A DNA stretch of 64,000 nucleotides, from the NCBI RefSeq assembly GCF_029338375.1, contig NZ_CP119806.1, positions 1 through 64,000 of the forward strand, read 5' to 3'. Shown piece after piece: positions 7,271 through 15,325 of the stretch. The stretch's first letter is position 1, and the number at the start of each line of letters is the position of its first letter. This stretch comes from Halorussus lipolyticus. GTDB lineage: Archaea; Halobacteriota; Halobacteria; Halobacteriales; Haladaptataceae. Under the pieces are notes generated by a model that was given only the letters and a program-made list of their open reading frames with translations, was not told where the DNA came from and did no database searches. The position numbers and the translations under genes are program-made.

Positions 7271-8272
7271 TCACGCCGGTGGGAGGTAGACGCTCTGCTC
7301 GCCAGCAAGTTCTTCGAGGTGATTCCGGTGCCGGTGTGAAAAGTAGCAGTCGTAGCTGCAGTAGCCACAGATGTCCCCCGTGTCGTACTCTGCGACGTAT
7401 GGACCGCGGTCGGTCGTCCACACGTTTGTGCCACACTCAGTACACGCCGCACTCTCGATATCGCCCGGTGACGGACCCTGATACGCGATTTGGGGCTCGT
7501 CTTCCTGGGGTGTCGACTCGGGCCAGACGCCCTGCGCCTGCCAGAACTCACGAATCCGAGCGAGGCCGTGGCGCACGGTCTTGCGAACAGTTACATGATC
7601 GGCGTTGCGACCGCTGTCGTCCCACCCATCGGGCGTCCAAAACTCGCCGAACTGCGCCCCCCGATGGACACCGTTCCAATCGAGGCCGACGATATCGGCC
7701 GGTGGGTCGCCCGTCAGCGTCGGGCGAGTAAGCTGGTCAATCACGCTGAGTTGCTTGGGCGGGCTTCCACCGAGAATGTGGACGCGACGGCCACGCCAAT
7801 CCACAGGGTCAGAGAATTCGTGAGCGAGTCGATCGGCGTAGCCGCGGGAGTACCCGACGACAAGATCATCGGGGACTGCGCGAATTGTGGCACGGCACTT
7901 TGGAACGATCACGAGGTCTGCACCGGGGTAGCTTCCCTGGATTTCGCGTGCGGTGGTAACGTATTCATCGACCTCGTCGACGTCGTAGGCGTCACCGATT
8001 ACCCCGACCTGCGGTTCGTACTCGAAAAAGCGCTCGACGTATCGATCAAGGTCGGGATTGCGAAAATCGTTGTCGAGCATCCCGACCGGTAGCTCCAGAT
8101 CTGTGTACTGGTGCTGTTGGTAGGTACAGTCTTCGCGAAAGCCCGTAAGAAAACCGAGTCGGAATGCATCAAGCGCGAAGGGAACGCGGTGGAGGAACGC
8201 TACGTGGTCGGCCTGACGGGCAGTTGTAATTTCCGTTGCGATGCGACTGGTCGGACGTGCTGAGAGTGCCAT
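7271..8272 (-). CDS. DUF6610-like haloarchaeal plasmid protein
   Basis: A 333-residue protein. The main domain (about 20-230) is strongly patterned: LELPVGMLDNDF, VGVIGDAYDVDE, LVIVPKCRA, VVGYSRGYAD and RVHILGGSPPKQL, then DIVGLDWNGVHRGAQFGEFW. I recognise it by eye as DUF6610; the alternation of hydrophobic strands with D/G loops suggests a Rossmann-like or TIM-like fold. A C-terminal zinc ribbon (CTECG at about 275 and CGYCSYDCYF at about 305) may bind nucleic acid. A Shine-Dalgarno (GAGGTGATT) lies 6 bases before the ATG, unusual among leaderless neighbours, and hairpin B is 31 bases upstream. Biochemical function unknown. Confidence 0.75.
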   Translation of the reverse strand: MALSARPTSRIATEITTARQADHVAFLHRVPFALDAFRLGFLTGFREDCTYQQHQYTDLELPVGMLDNDFRNPDLDRYVERFFEYEPQVGVIGDAYDVDEVDEYVTTAREIQGSYPGADLVIVPKCRATIRAVPDDLVVGYSRGYADRLAHEFSDPVDWRGRRVHILGGSPPKQLSVIDQLTRPTLTGDPPADIVGLDWNGVHRGAQFGEFWTPDGWDDSGRNADHVTVRKTVRHGLARIREFWQAQGVWPESTPQEDEPQIAYQGPSPGDIESAACTECGTNVWTTDRGPYVAEYDTGDICGYCSYDCYFSHRHRNHLEELAGEQSVYLPPA

Positions 8273-8303
8273 CTCGAATCACCTCGAAGACGCGGGAGTG
8301 GTC

Positions 8304-8323
8304 GCCCCGCACCCCTCGGGGGC
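8304..8323 (-). promoter_or_regulatory. Leader hairpin B (DUF6610-like gene)
   Basis: TTTTT then CTG, stem GCCCC/GGGGC, loop CGAGGGGTGC. It lies 31 bases before the ATG, with a Shine-Dalgarno between. Confidence 0.65.
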
Positions 8324-8349
8324 AGAAAAACCAGTCGCAGACGCCAACG

Positions 8350-8391
8350 TTAACCAACAATGTCCGTAGCTCTTTCCCTATTGTTGGTTAA
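8350..8391. promoter_or_regulatory. 42-bp dyad, copy 2 (10-22-10)
   Basis: Arms 8350-8359 and 8382-8391, spacer exactly 22 bp. Here the pairing extends by one further A/T on the inner side. The right arm contains the stop codon of the small acidic gene 8388-8687, so this copy is between two co-directional genes rather than in front of a promoter. Confidence 0.7.
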
Positions 8392-8687
8392 TCCTCGAAG
8401 AGACACCGAGTGGCCGCATCCTCGCCTGTAAGCGTCCGTTGGTCGTCGGCAGTATCGGCGAATAGGGTCGCTTGGTCACTCTCGGCCGAGCGCGCTACTT
8501 CGGGCCGGTCGTCAACGCCGAACTGGTCTGCTTCCGGCCGTTCCAGCTTGGAATCACGCTCACGGTGGTCGACCTCACCGCCGAAATCTTCGAGGGATGT
8601 CTCGACGCTTTCTTCGACGACTTCGAGTTGGCCGTCGTCTCCAAACGCGGTCTGGTGCCGAATCTCGATTTCTGGTTGATTACTCAT
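8388..8687 (-). CDS. Small acidic protein of unknown function
   Basis: About 99 residues from the ATG at 8687 (MSNQPEIEIRHQTAFGDDG). The composition is very acidic with few hydrophobic residues. EIEIRHQTAFGDDGQLEVVEESVETSLEDFGGEV may form a small beta-alpha unit and the rest is probably disordered. The start was chosen because hairpin M ends 8 bases upstream; the longer frame to 8765 would include the hairpin. It is probably read with the DUF6610-like gene. I do not recognise a family. Confidence 0.6.
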   Translation of the reverse strand: MSNQPEIEIRHQTAFGDDGQLEVVEESVETSLEDFGGEVDHRERDSKLERPEADQFGVDDRPEVARSAESDQATLFADTADDQRTLTGEDAATRCLFED

Positions 8688-8694
8688 GTTCTTC

Positions 8695-8717
8695 GAGCCT
8701 CCGCCCATTCGAGGCTC
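8695..8717 (-). promoter_or_regulatory. Leader hairpin M (small acidic gene)
   Basis: TTTTT then stem GAGCCTC/GAGGCTC (7 bp perfect), loop GAATGGGCG, 8 bases before the ATG. The stem sequence is unrelated to copies A-E but the architecture is the same. Confidence 0.65.
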
Positions 8718-8986
8718 AAAAACGTGCTCTCCGCGAGACGAAGTGTTACCCGTAGTTGGTAGCATGGTTTCTGTATTCAGAACCGCCCGTGTAACCGTCG
8801 CTGAATCTGGAGCGTGCCTCTATTACTGCCACCAACGATTTGACCTACAGGTGTCAGAAAGAGTGTGCTGAATAGAGGGCGCAAATCGGTCGGTGTCACA
8901 AACTCTCTACAGTCGCACTGTTACAAAATATGACCACCAATCGGTGTCGATATTTCGACAAAAAGGTGCGTCAGACGGTGGGCTAT

Positions 8987-9820
8987 CTATTCAAATTCTG
9001 GATACTCTTCTAAATGTTCCCATACCTCATCGAAACACAGGTCAGCCATTACTTTAGCTGGGTGTATTATCCACGATTCATCTGTAGCTGTTTCACTAAC
9101 ATCCAAATTTGTGGCATTTCGGACCACCCGAGCACGAGTTTCTGGATCTACGTGGCTGCCCCAGAGTTTCGTCTCAATAAGAAGCTCTGGTGATTCGACT
9201 ATGCTCGCCGCCCTGGTCCGCACAATTCTGGCATCATCAATAAAACCATCCGCAAGTGTGGCCATTGCGGAGTCTGCCCAGTCGGTGATGGGCTCTTGTC
9301 TCCAGATATCATGACACAATGCACCAATCGCCGCTGCACGTACCCGAGGATCAGAATCTTCAGACGCTTCCAAGAGTTGTTCCGCGACAGGATCTGGATC
9401 AAATTCGTACGTATAATCGAATGCTTTTGCACTCCAGGCCCGGATATCAGCATCATCAGCCGACAGACACTCCCCAAGAGCGTTGATAGTGGTGGTTGAA
9501 TGGTTGCGGCCGCAACGCCCCTCAGTTGGAATCCCGTGTCGGGCACAGAGCGCTGCTGCCGCCTTCGCTGTCTTCGTATTACGTACTTTCTTTGTGATAT
9601 GCTCGCTGTCGAGTTCTCCATTCTTTCCCAGATCGGTTTGATCTGTCTCTGGCAGCACGTGTATCATCCTACGTGCATATTGGCCTGCAGGTGATGTGTC
9701 TCTGAGGTGATCCGTGGCGAGATCCAGTATCTCCCATATCCTTGTTGGGTCTGAAATCCTCTTTGTCCCTTGATTTTCGAGCGCTTTGATGAATTGTTCG
9801 GTGGATTCCTGAAAGTTCAT
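8987..9820 (-). CDS. HEAT-repeat-like protein
   Basis: A 277-residue, mostly helical protein. Repeats typical of HEAT/PBS-lyase-like arrays are visible: CLSADDADIRAWSAKAFDYT, LLEASEDSDPRVRAAAIGAL and FIDDARIVRTRAASIVES, each with a conserved D.RVRAAA-type second helix. Such solenoids usually mediate protein contacts. It lies 3 bases downstream of the 129-residue gene 9824-10213, so the two form an operon. Its use of AT-richer codons than the backbone genes suggests separate acquisition. No catalytic motif is seen; the pair could be a small defence or immunity unit, but nothing shows this directly. Confidence 0.65.
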   Translation of the reverse strand: MNFQESTEQFIKALENQGTKRISDPTRIWEILDLATDHLRDTSPAGQYARRMIHVLPETDQTDLGKNGELDSEHITKKVRNTKTAKAAAALCARHGIPTEGRCGRNHSTTTINALGECLSADDADIRAWSAKAFDYTYEFDPDPVAEQLLEASEDSDPRVRAAAIGALCHDIWRQEPITDWADSAMATLADGFIDDARIVRTRAASIVESPELLIETKLWGSHVDPETRARVVRNATNLDVSETATDESWIIHPAKVMADLCFDEVWEHLEEYPEFE

Positions 9821-9823
9821 GGT

Positions 9824-10213
9824 TTAGAGCTCCCTTTTCCCCTGTATTCCATGTTCCAAGAGAAAATAGTCAAGGACCACACGTCCATACGAGACATCAC
9901 GAAAGATGTCCGTCTGTAAGAATTCTCCATCAATCCATTCGTAAATCCGCCCGGTTCCGGCCCCAGCTGTGTCTTGAATGTTTATTGCGAGTGCTTTTGA
10001 ACACGGTACCTCCAAGGACTGAAATGCCTCGCCATCAAAACCGTGAACTCGCCAGACGACTCTTGTTTCATCAAAGCCTATGTTCGGATCTTGCTGTTCG
10101 TCTTCTCGACAGACTTGAGCGTCAACTTCTGTTAAGGAGTGACGAAGATCAGAAGCTACACTTTCTGGTGTATGTTTTCCTGGGTCGAATGTTACACATG
10201 TCCAACTACTCAT
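9824..10213 (-). CDS. Hypothetical protein, first gene of HEAT operon
   Basis: A 129-residue protein of no family I recognise, acidic, with mixed strands and helices (WTCVTFDPGKHTPESVASDL, DETRVVWRVHGFDGEAFQSL, SKALAINIQDTAGAGTGRIYEW). No signal peptide or membrane segment. A TATA-like box is centred 28 bases before the ATG, giving a leaderless two-gene transcript with the HEAT-like protein. The alternation suggests a single compact alpha/beta domain. Confidence 0.6.
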   Translation of the reverse strand: MSSWTCVTFDPGKHTPESVASDLRHSLTEVDAQVCREDEQQDPNIGFDETRVVWRVHGFDGEAFQSLEVPCSKALAINIQDTAGAGTGRIYEWIDGEFLQTDIFRDVSYGRVVLDYFLLEHGIQGKREL

Positions 10214-10235
10214 GCCAACTTCTATACGTGGAATG

Positions 10236-10246
10236 GATTAAAAATT
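10236..10246 (-). promoter_or_regulatory. TATA-like box of the HEAT operon
   Basis: Minus strand ATTTTTAATCC is centred about 28 bases before the ATG at 10213. Confidence 0.5.
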
Positions 10247-10558
10247 ATGCACGCTGTCAAACCGTTGCATCACGCTGCAGAGAATCGACTCCCTGGAATC
10301 TCTTTAGTGTGTTTGGGGCCTGGTATGTATCACATGGTCTGTAGAGATGCAAACTCAGTAACTGACTTGAGCGAGTAACTGAAAAAACGAAAACGCTGTG
10401 CTGACTACATGCTCTGTATTCAGCATGTCCCTCGAAATACTATCTGTAACTAATGGGAAGTCCCATAGTTAATCCGTACCACGAATTGAGCAAAACCACC
10501 GAATCAGTTACGGGCTATAAACTGAATAAAGAAATCGTATCACCAACTACTGCTACGC
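10247..10558. other. Intergenic, no gene recognised
   Basis: AT-richer spacer between the HEAT operon promoter and the small gene at 10559. I see no repeat, hairpin or credible frame in it. Confidence 0.5.
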
Positions 10559-10768
10559 CTACTTTGACCTGATTTCTTCTGCACGCCGCTTGAGTCGTCG
10601 AAGAATCTGGATGCGATTCTGGTGGGTATTCTCGTAGGCGACACAGGCACGGAGGGTGTCCATGTCGTCTATCGTCGCAATGCTTGGGTCGATGAGCCGG
10701 ATGTTTCGCGGCTCAAGTCGTTGTTCTGGTGAGAGTCCATTCGATTCGCCATCTGTGACGTTGCTCAT
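10559..10768 (-). CDS. Small helical protein of unknown function
   Basis: A 69-residue protein from the ATG at 10768. The C-terminal half (IDDMDTLRACVAYENTHQNRIQILRRLKRRAEEI) is a basic amphipathic helix pair. The motif DDMDTLRA is shared with the small protein at 22635-22904, suggesting a common short domain. A hairpin ends only 5 bases before this ATG; starting at 10810 instead would put the hairpin inside the gene. Confidence 0.55.
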   Translation of the reverse strand: MSNVTDGESNGLSPEQRLEPRNIRLIDPSIATIDDMDTLRACVAYENTHQNRIQILRRLKRRAEEIRSK

Positions 10769-10773
10769 TTGTT

Positions 10774-10800
10774 GTCGCCTCTGCTCCTGTCGGAGGCGAC
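10774..10800 (-). promoter_or_regulatory. Leader hairpin K
   Basis: TTTTTTC then stem GTCGCCTC/GAGGCGAC (8 bp perfect), loop CGACAGGAGCA. Its distance of 5 bases to the ATG is the shortest of the set, so a folded hairpin would occlude initiation. Confidence 0.65.
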
Positions 10801-10890
10801 GAAAAAACAACCGAGAGCGATTTTTTGGACTCTACGCCGGAAGCCTACATGAGACGTGTTTCGAGGTGCGGATGAAAGAGCGCGACCGGA

Positions 10891-11328
10891 CTAGCAGTCG
10901 CGGTCGGTGTACCGCTGGCGCTCCGGCCGAATCCCTCCAGCGAGGACCTCGCTTTCGTAGTGATCGCCGACGCTTCTATTGAGATCAACGAGTTTGAACA
11001 CGCCGTCACCGGTCCAGCCACAGTCGGCTGAACATCGAGCGACCGCGTACGCATCTGCATCCTCGCCAAGATGAATGCCGTCGAGCGTGAGCGCGCTATC
11101 GCACGCTGGACAGATGGGACTGACCGAGGTGTACGTGTGTCCGAGCATCACCTGAATGTCTGCAGTGGTGTCACCGAGCGTCTCGTTGAAGACGCTGCCG
11201 ACGGCCGTTTCGAGTGACTCACAGAGTGCCTGCTGTCCGGCTTCGTCTTCTGGAAGGTTGGCGTTCGTAACTGCGATGGTTAGTCGTGCGAGCGAAGCGT
11301 CGTCGTTGGTGTTTTCGGGGGAAGTCAT
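10891..11328 (-). CDS. Zinc-binding protein of unknown function
   Basis: A 145-residue protein with an N-terminal helical half (TIAVTNANLPEDEAGQQALCESLETAVGSVFNETL) and a C-terminal half with CPACDSAL at about 75 and CSADCGWTGDGVF at about 101-106, together a four-cysteine zinc site with a CGW-type knuckle. The fold suggests a nucleic-acid or protein-binding module, and the gene belongs to the minus-strand backbone set. I do not recognise a named family. Confidence 0.6.
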   Translation of the reverse strand: MTSPENTNDDASLARLTIAVTNANLPEDEAGQQALCESLETAVGSVFNETLGDTTADIQVMLGHTYTSVSPICPACDSALTLDGIHLGEDADAYAVARCSADCGWTGDGVFKLVDLNRSVGDHYESEVLAGGIRPERQRYTDRDC

Positions 11329-11406
11329 AGAGTTCGGAATCTGCTGTTGATTGTGCTTCGATACCGCGTGGCAGAACGTACAGGGGTCGTCTTGACGTAC
11401 AGAGTG

Positions 11407-11853
11407 CTATTCAGGGAGGTCACGTCGTCCAGTCCGGTAGCACTCCCAGCACGGAAAATCGCTGGAGAGGTCTGCACAGTCGCAGTCTGGCTCGTCGGCC
11501 TCCGGTTGTTCTTCGGAGTTCTCCTCGTGGTCGCGCACTTGGTTTGAGGGCTGGACAGCCTCGCCACCGTCGGCGAGGAGTTGGTGGTGGCGGACAGCGT
11601 CGAGAATGGGTCGGCGGAGCGCAACAGCGACGCGGTGTTTGCACGCCCCGCTGTATTTCGCGTCTGCCGGGCACGTACACGCTGTCGGCAGGTCGTCCTC
11701 GATGCGAACGGTGTACTCGTGATTCTCCGGGTCGGCGTAGCTTCCATTCCGAACACGCACATCACCGTTTTGGAGTTCGAATTCAAGGGCTTCGTACTGG
11801 GCGCGTTTCCGGACTCTACTCGTCGTCTCTAGGTTTGCAAGTGGCGTTGTCAT
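11407..11853 (-). CDS. SWIM zinc-finger protein
   Basis: A 148-residue protein from the ATG at 11853. CTCPADAKYSGACKH (C59, C61, C71, H73) is a SWIM-type CxCx(n)CxH zinc finger, preceded by strands (DVRVRNGSYADPENHEYTVRIED) that form the usual SWIM platform. A second cysteine cluster, CDCADLSSDFPCWECYRTG, ends the protein. SWIM modules bind DNA or protein partners. Hairpin C lies 29 bases upstream and selects this start over the longer frame to 11925. Confidence 0.8.
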   Translation of the reverse strand: MTTPLANLETTSRVRKRAQYEALEFELQNGDVRVRNGSYADPENHEYTVRIEDDLPTACTCPADAKYSGACKHRVAVALRRPILDAVRHHQLLADGGEAVQPSNQVRDHEENSEEQPEADEPDCDCADLSSDFPCWECYRTGRRDLPE

Positions 11854-11881
11854 ACTGGTCGTGGGGCACCGAGAAGTCGAG

Positions 11882-11903
11882 TGCCCCGCACCCTTCGGGG
11901 GCA
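11882..11903 (-). promoter_or_regulatory. Leader hairpin C (SWIM gene)
   Basis: TTATTTTC then stem TGCCCC/GGGGCA, loop CGAAGGGTGC, 29 bases before the ATG at 11853. Confidence 0.65.
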
Positions 11904-12046
11904 GAAAATAATCCTGCTGTATCAATACTACTTAGAACCCCTTCGGGAAATGGGGAATACTGCTTGTCTTCTCATCTACGCTCCCGAGGAGACTCTTGTT
12001 TGCCCAGCTACGATACTACAATCTGGAAAACGCTACCCAATCGGCG

Positions 12047-12451
12047 TCATCGATACGTTTCGATCTCGACGCCGTCGATCGTTCCGAAATGAGAGTCGGC
12101 CGTCAAAATCGGCTCGTCGCGTTCGAGTGCTGTCGCTGCAATTGCGGCATCACCTTTCCCGATGCCCGGCCCATCGCCATCGTCTGCGTTCATTTGCTCG
12201 CCGAGCAGTCGACCAGCACGACGGGAGATACTCGGTGTCATCTCCACGAGCGGGTAGGTGTCGAGAATCGCTTCGACTTGCTGGCGTTCCTGTGCCGAGT
12301 TTGCGACTTTCCCCACGCCGATGTAGAGTTCGAGCAGGGTCATCGCGGGAATGACGAGGGGGACACCTGCGGCTTCGAGTTCTCGTTCTTTCTCGACGGC
12401 CTCCTCCACACCGTCGATGACGTCCAGAACGAAGCTCGTGTCGACGATCAT
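12047..12451 (-). CDS. vapC: VapC-type PIN-domain toxin
   Basis: A 134-residue PIN-domain RNase. Acidic residues expected at the metal site are present: D4 in MIVDTS, E41 in MTLLELYIG, D101 in GKGDAAIAATAL and D118 in ILTADSHF. It overlaps the upstream antitoxin gene by 4 bases (ATGA). Length and motif order are normal, so the pair is probably functional. It would cleave RNA when freed from VapB. Confidence 0.9.
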   Translation of the reverse strand: MIVDTSFVLDVIDGVEEAVEKERELEAAGVPLVIPAMTLLELYIGVGKVANSAQERQQVEAILDTYPLVEMTPSISRRAGRLLGEQMNADDGDGPGIGKGDAAIAATALERDEPILTADSHFGTIDGVEIETYR

Positions 12452-12678
12452 TCGAAGCGTTCGCCGATTTCACGGACCTCGGCAACGTCCTCTTCATCTG
12501 CTGTTTCGATCGCGTCCCGCATCTCGTCCACCTGGTCATCATCGAAGACGTCCTGAAGGTCACGAAGCGAACGGTCGTTGATGAGGCGCTCGATGGCGTC
12601 ACTAAACGACTCTCCCTCCTGCTTGGTTGCTTTGATGCGCTCGTAGAGGTCATCGTTGAGTCGGACCTGGTGCGACAT
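12448..12678 (-). CDS. vapB: VapB-type antitoxin
   Basis: A 76-residue antitoxin from the ATG at 12678. The N-terminus MSHQVRLNDDLYERIKATKQEGESFSDAIERLI has the strand-helix-helix pattern of a ribbon-helix-helix or AbrB-like operator-binding domain of archaeal VapB, and the acidic helical tail would wrap VapC. It is translationally coupled to vapC and likely autoregulates the operon. Confidence 0.85.
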   Translation of the reverse strand: MSHQVRLNDDLYERIKATKQEGESFSDAIERLINDRSLRDLQDVFDDDQVDEMRDAIETADEEDVAEVREIGERFE

Positions 12679-12776
12679 TCTTGTTGACAACGTTGACACC
12701 GAACGTGAATTAGTGTTTGGGTCACTCACGAAACCTCTCCTCCGACATTCGCTGCAAACGAGTTCAGTATTAGCAT

Positions 12777-13157
12777 TCAGTTCTCAACTGGCTCAAGAGT
12801 CCGAAGGTCTGCTCGCAGGACGTCGCCATGCCGGACGACGTATCGAGAGGCAAGCACCGGGAACCGACATTTCGTAAATCCGGCCGTCTGAATATCGAGT
12901 TCGTCGCCCTCCTTGACGTACGTTGCGAGTGCTTGAAGGAACTCGTGGGTCCGCTGTCCTGCTTCGTAGTCTGGCAGGCCGTTTTCTCGACGCCCGTAGA
13001 CCTCGAATGCGTCGTAGCCCCAAATCGAGAGTCGGTCGTTGTCGTCAACCTCCCATTCAAGCGTTCCGAAACAGTATGATTCGCAGAGTTCTCGAACTGC
13101 CTGTGCATCGGTGACGGTGACACCGTCCGACGTTGTTGCTGCTTGGAGTGTTGCCAT
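12777..13157 (-). CDS. Backbone protein, paralogue of 30306-30689
   Basis: A 126-residue protein (MATLQAATTSDGVTVTDAQAV) closely matching the 127-residue product at 30306-30689 along its whole length; shared blocks include SYCFGTL, WGYDAFEVY, ENGLPDYE and LDIQTAGFTKCRFPVLASRY. No catalytic motif is evident; it appears to be one alpha/beta domain. The start was chosen by homology between the two copies and by hairpin D, 24 bases upstream. Confidence 0.7.
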   Translation of the reverse strand: MATLQAATTSDGVTVTDAQAVRELCESYCFGTLEWEVDDNDRLSIWGYDAFEVYGRRENGLPDYEAGQRTHEFLQALATYVKEGDELDIQTAGFTKCRFPVLASRYVVRHGDVLRADLRTLEPVEN

Positions 13158-13180
13158 GTTTCTCGGGCAGGGACTGCTAT

Positions 13181-13198
13181 CCCCGCACCTTTCAGGGG
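13181..13198 (-). promoter_or_regulatory. Leader hairpin D
   Basis: GTTTTTCGA then stem CCCC/GGGG, loop TGAAAGGTGC, 24 bases before the ATG at 13157. This is the shortest stem of the set. Confidence 0.55.
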
Positions 13199-13368
13199 TC
13201 GAAAAACACATCGTAATCGCCGGTCTCAATCGGATTCACTTCTGCGCGGCCTCGGCGAGTTTCGATGGCGAGTCTCTATTCGAGGGGGACGAAATAGAGT
13301 ATTCTAGTAGTGGAGGAACTCTTTGTCGGGTTTTCAAGTACGGGTGGTCCTATCGTACTTGTAAATAG

Positions 13369-15075
13369 ATGGATGTCTCGTACCAGAATGCGAATGTCTA
13401 CGCTGGCAATGAGTCTACCCTCTTGCGATTTCACACGAATGACGGGACGACCGCGTGCATCCTCATCGACGCTGGAGAAGGCGTCGATGTAGACGAATTA
13501 CTCGCTGATGACGAATATCTTAACGCGATACTGCTCACGCACGGCCATATCGACCACTATCGAACGCTTGGCGACAACGTTCGCCACAACGCTCCGATCT
13601 ATACTGCGCCCGCAACAGCAACAATTGTCGAGCGCGCACTCCCCGAAGCCCAGAAACACAACGACCTCGGGGCTGTCTCAGACGCACTCAACGCGCTCGA
13701 ACCAATCGAGGACTGGACCGCTATCCTGCCGAATCTCGAAGTTCGTCCAATTCCAGTCGGGCACACACCGGGTGCTGTCGGATTCGTCATCCGGTTCCAC
13801 GACGAGGCGAGCGCTAACTCAGCATTCGATGACGAGATGCAGTATCTCTTGGCGACCGGTGACTTCACGACTCGGCCCTGCGCGGGATACCTTGGACTGG
13901 AGACGGCCTTGCCGGTCGATATCGACGCCGTTCTGCTGAACGTTTCGACGGCCGACGAGTACACGACCCACCTCAACGATTCGTTGCGAACGATTCTCGA
14001 ACGTGGGTTCGCCGGGTCATCTGTCGTCGTTGCAACGAGCGCGCTAACTGGCGTCCACTACGCGACGCTCCTCGGCCACTTAGTCAACGAACTTGACCGG
14101 ACACTTCCGATTCGACTCGTCGGTCAAACCGCGAAACTCTGGGACGACCTTGACTTCGATACGCCGAACGTCGAATCACAGCCGGTTTTCTCTGAGCCGT
14201 CGGAGGTCTTGGACTCGGGCGTCATCACGATTTGTGGTCCTGACGAGCCTGTCCGAGGAAGCGCCAAGCGATTGTTCGGGGCTATCGAGGACGACCCCTC
14301 TGCGGTGTTCGTCCAACTTACGACGGGCGGGGCTGAGCCTGCTTCCGGCGGGTCGTGTACCACCCACGCATTCGAGGTCATCAACCACCCGACGCCAGAG
14401 ACACTCGACGAGACCGTCGCGGAGCTAGCGCCACAGCACGTCGTCATCAAGCACGCGACGGGTGGGGAGCTGAATCGGTTCCAGAAGCGCTACGACGAAT
14501 GTTTCACATGGGGTACCAACGACTCACACGAGCACACTCTCTACGAGTCGGGGGAATGGGTTGCTCCGGGCTGGCTCACCGAGAGAGTCGTCCAAAAGAT
14601 TCGGATGCAACAATGGCAGGCGCTCGGCGACAAACCCGTTGCCACCCGAGAGGACTTTCCCACTCCCGAGCGAACACCGGTCGATGTAGCGGCGGAAGGT
14701 GTGGCCGTTGATGAGTTCCGAGACCGATTCTCTACTCAATCGATTGAAGCGAGTCACGATGGTCGAACAAATGGCCCGTCTGCTTCGACTGAGGATCAAC
14801 AGTCACATCCAGCAACGACTGAAGACGTGTGCGACGACCCAGTGGCGGCGAGTTCGCCGGATTCCGAGGCGGATTCGTTCGAATCAACGGTGTTGACTCA
14901 GCTGGACGCTATCGAGGCGAAGCTCGACGCCGAGGACGCGACCGAGACTGTGACGGCACGAGTATTGAGTGGAGATGGGCAGACATTCCTCCAAGTCTTG
15001 GACGAGACTGACCTCCCACCGGGCCAGCTAGTCGAGCTTCAAATCGGTGAGACGGCTATAGACGATTCTGGCTGA
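13369..15075 (+). CDS. MBL-fold metallohydrolase (beta-CASP-like)
   Basis: A 568-residue protein with the metallo-beta-lactamase motif HGHIDH (H58, H60, D62, H63), then GHTPG at about 130 and ATGDF at about 163, so a dinuclear zinc hydrolase is expected. The segment after about 220 has the organisation of beta-CASP nucleases (VVVATSALTGVHYATLL), and a C-terminal extension from about 450 is acidic and disordered, ending in a small strand-rich tail. An RNase/DNase role in nucleic-acid processing is plausible. It is the first plus-strand gene after the minus-strand backbone. Confidence 0.8.
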   Translation: MDVSYQNANVYAGNESTLLRFHTNDGTTACILIDAGEGVDVDELLADDEYLNAILLTHGHIDHYRTLGDNVRHNAPIYTAPATATIVERALPEAQKHNDLGAVSDALNALEPIEDWTAILPNLEVRPIPVGHTPGAVGFVIRFHDEASANSAFDDEMQYLLATGDFTTRPCAGYLGLETALPVDIDAVLLNVSTADEYTTHLNDSLRTILERGFAGSSVVVATSALTGVHYATLLGHLVNELDRTLPIRLVGQTAKLWDDLDFDTPNVESQPVFSEPSEVLDSGVITICGPDEPVRGSAKRLFGAIEDDPSAVFVQLTTGGAEPASGGSCTTHAFEVINHPTPETLDETVAELAPQHVVIKHATGGELNRFQKRYDECFTWGTNDSHEHTLYESGEWVAPGWLTERVVQKIRMQQWQALGDKPVATREDFPTPERTPVDVAAEGVAVDEFRDRFSTQSIEASHDGRTNGPSASTEDQQSHPATTEDVCDDPVAASSPDSEADSFESTVLTQLDAIEAKLDAEDATETVTARVLSGDGQTFLQVLDETDLPPGQLVELQIGETAIDDSG

Positions 15076-15292
15076 GACGCTATTTTAATGTGGTGGCTAC
15101 CTGACAGTTGATTTTCGAGAACAGGAGGTCTCGTTTGACCGACGGGCTGGTGTGTGACGGGATTTCTGCTCCCACCTGTTTCTTGTCTCAAAATCTGGCA
15201 GTCCTATTTAGTTGCGTAGGTATATCAGGCTCGGTTGACCGTGACTGTTTGAATCTATTCATTCCACTCCTATTCAATAATACCAAAAATAA

Positions 15293-15300
15293 TTTTATAA
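15293..15300 (+). promoter_or_regulatory. TATA-like box of the secreted toxin-like gene
   Basis: TTTTATAAC at about 15291-15300 is about 30 bases before the ATG at 15326, within a strongly AT-rich stretch. Confidence 0.5.
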
Positions 15301-15325
15301 CTGAATTTATATCGGGATGTAATCA

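Noticed and set aside
6264-7436. ArdC-like gene starting at 7436
   Set aside because: The first 83 codons are Arg-rich, unlike haloarchaeal proteins, and overlap both the leader hairpin and the end of the upstream gene; the ATG at 7187 gives an acidic start.
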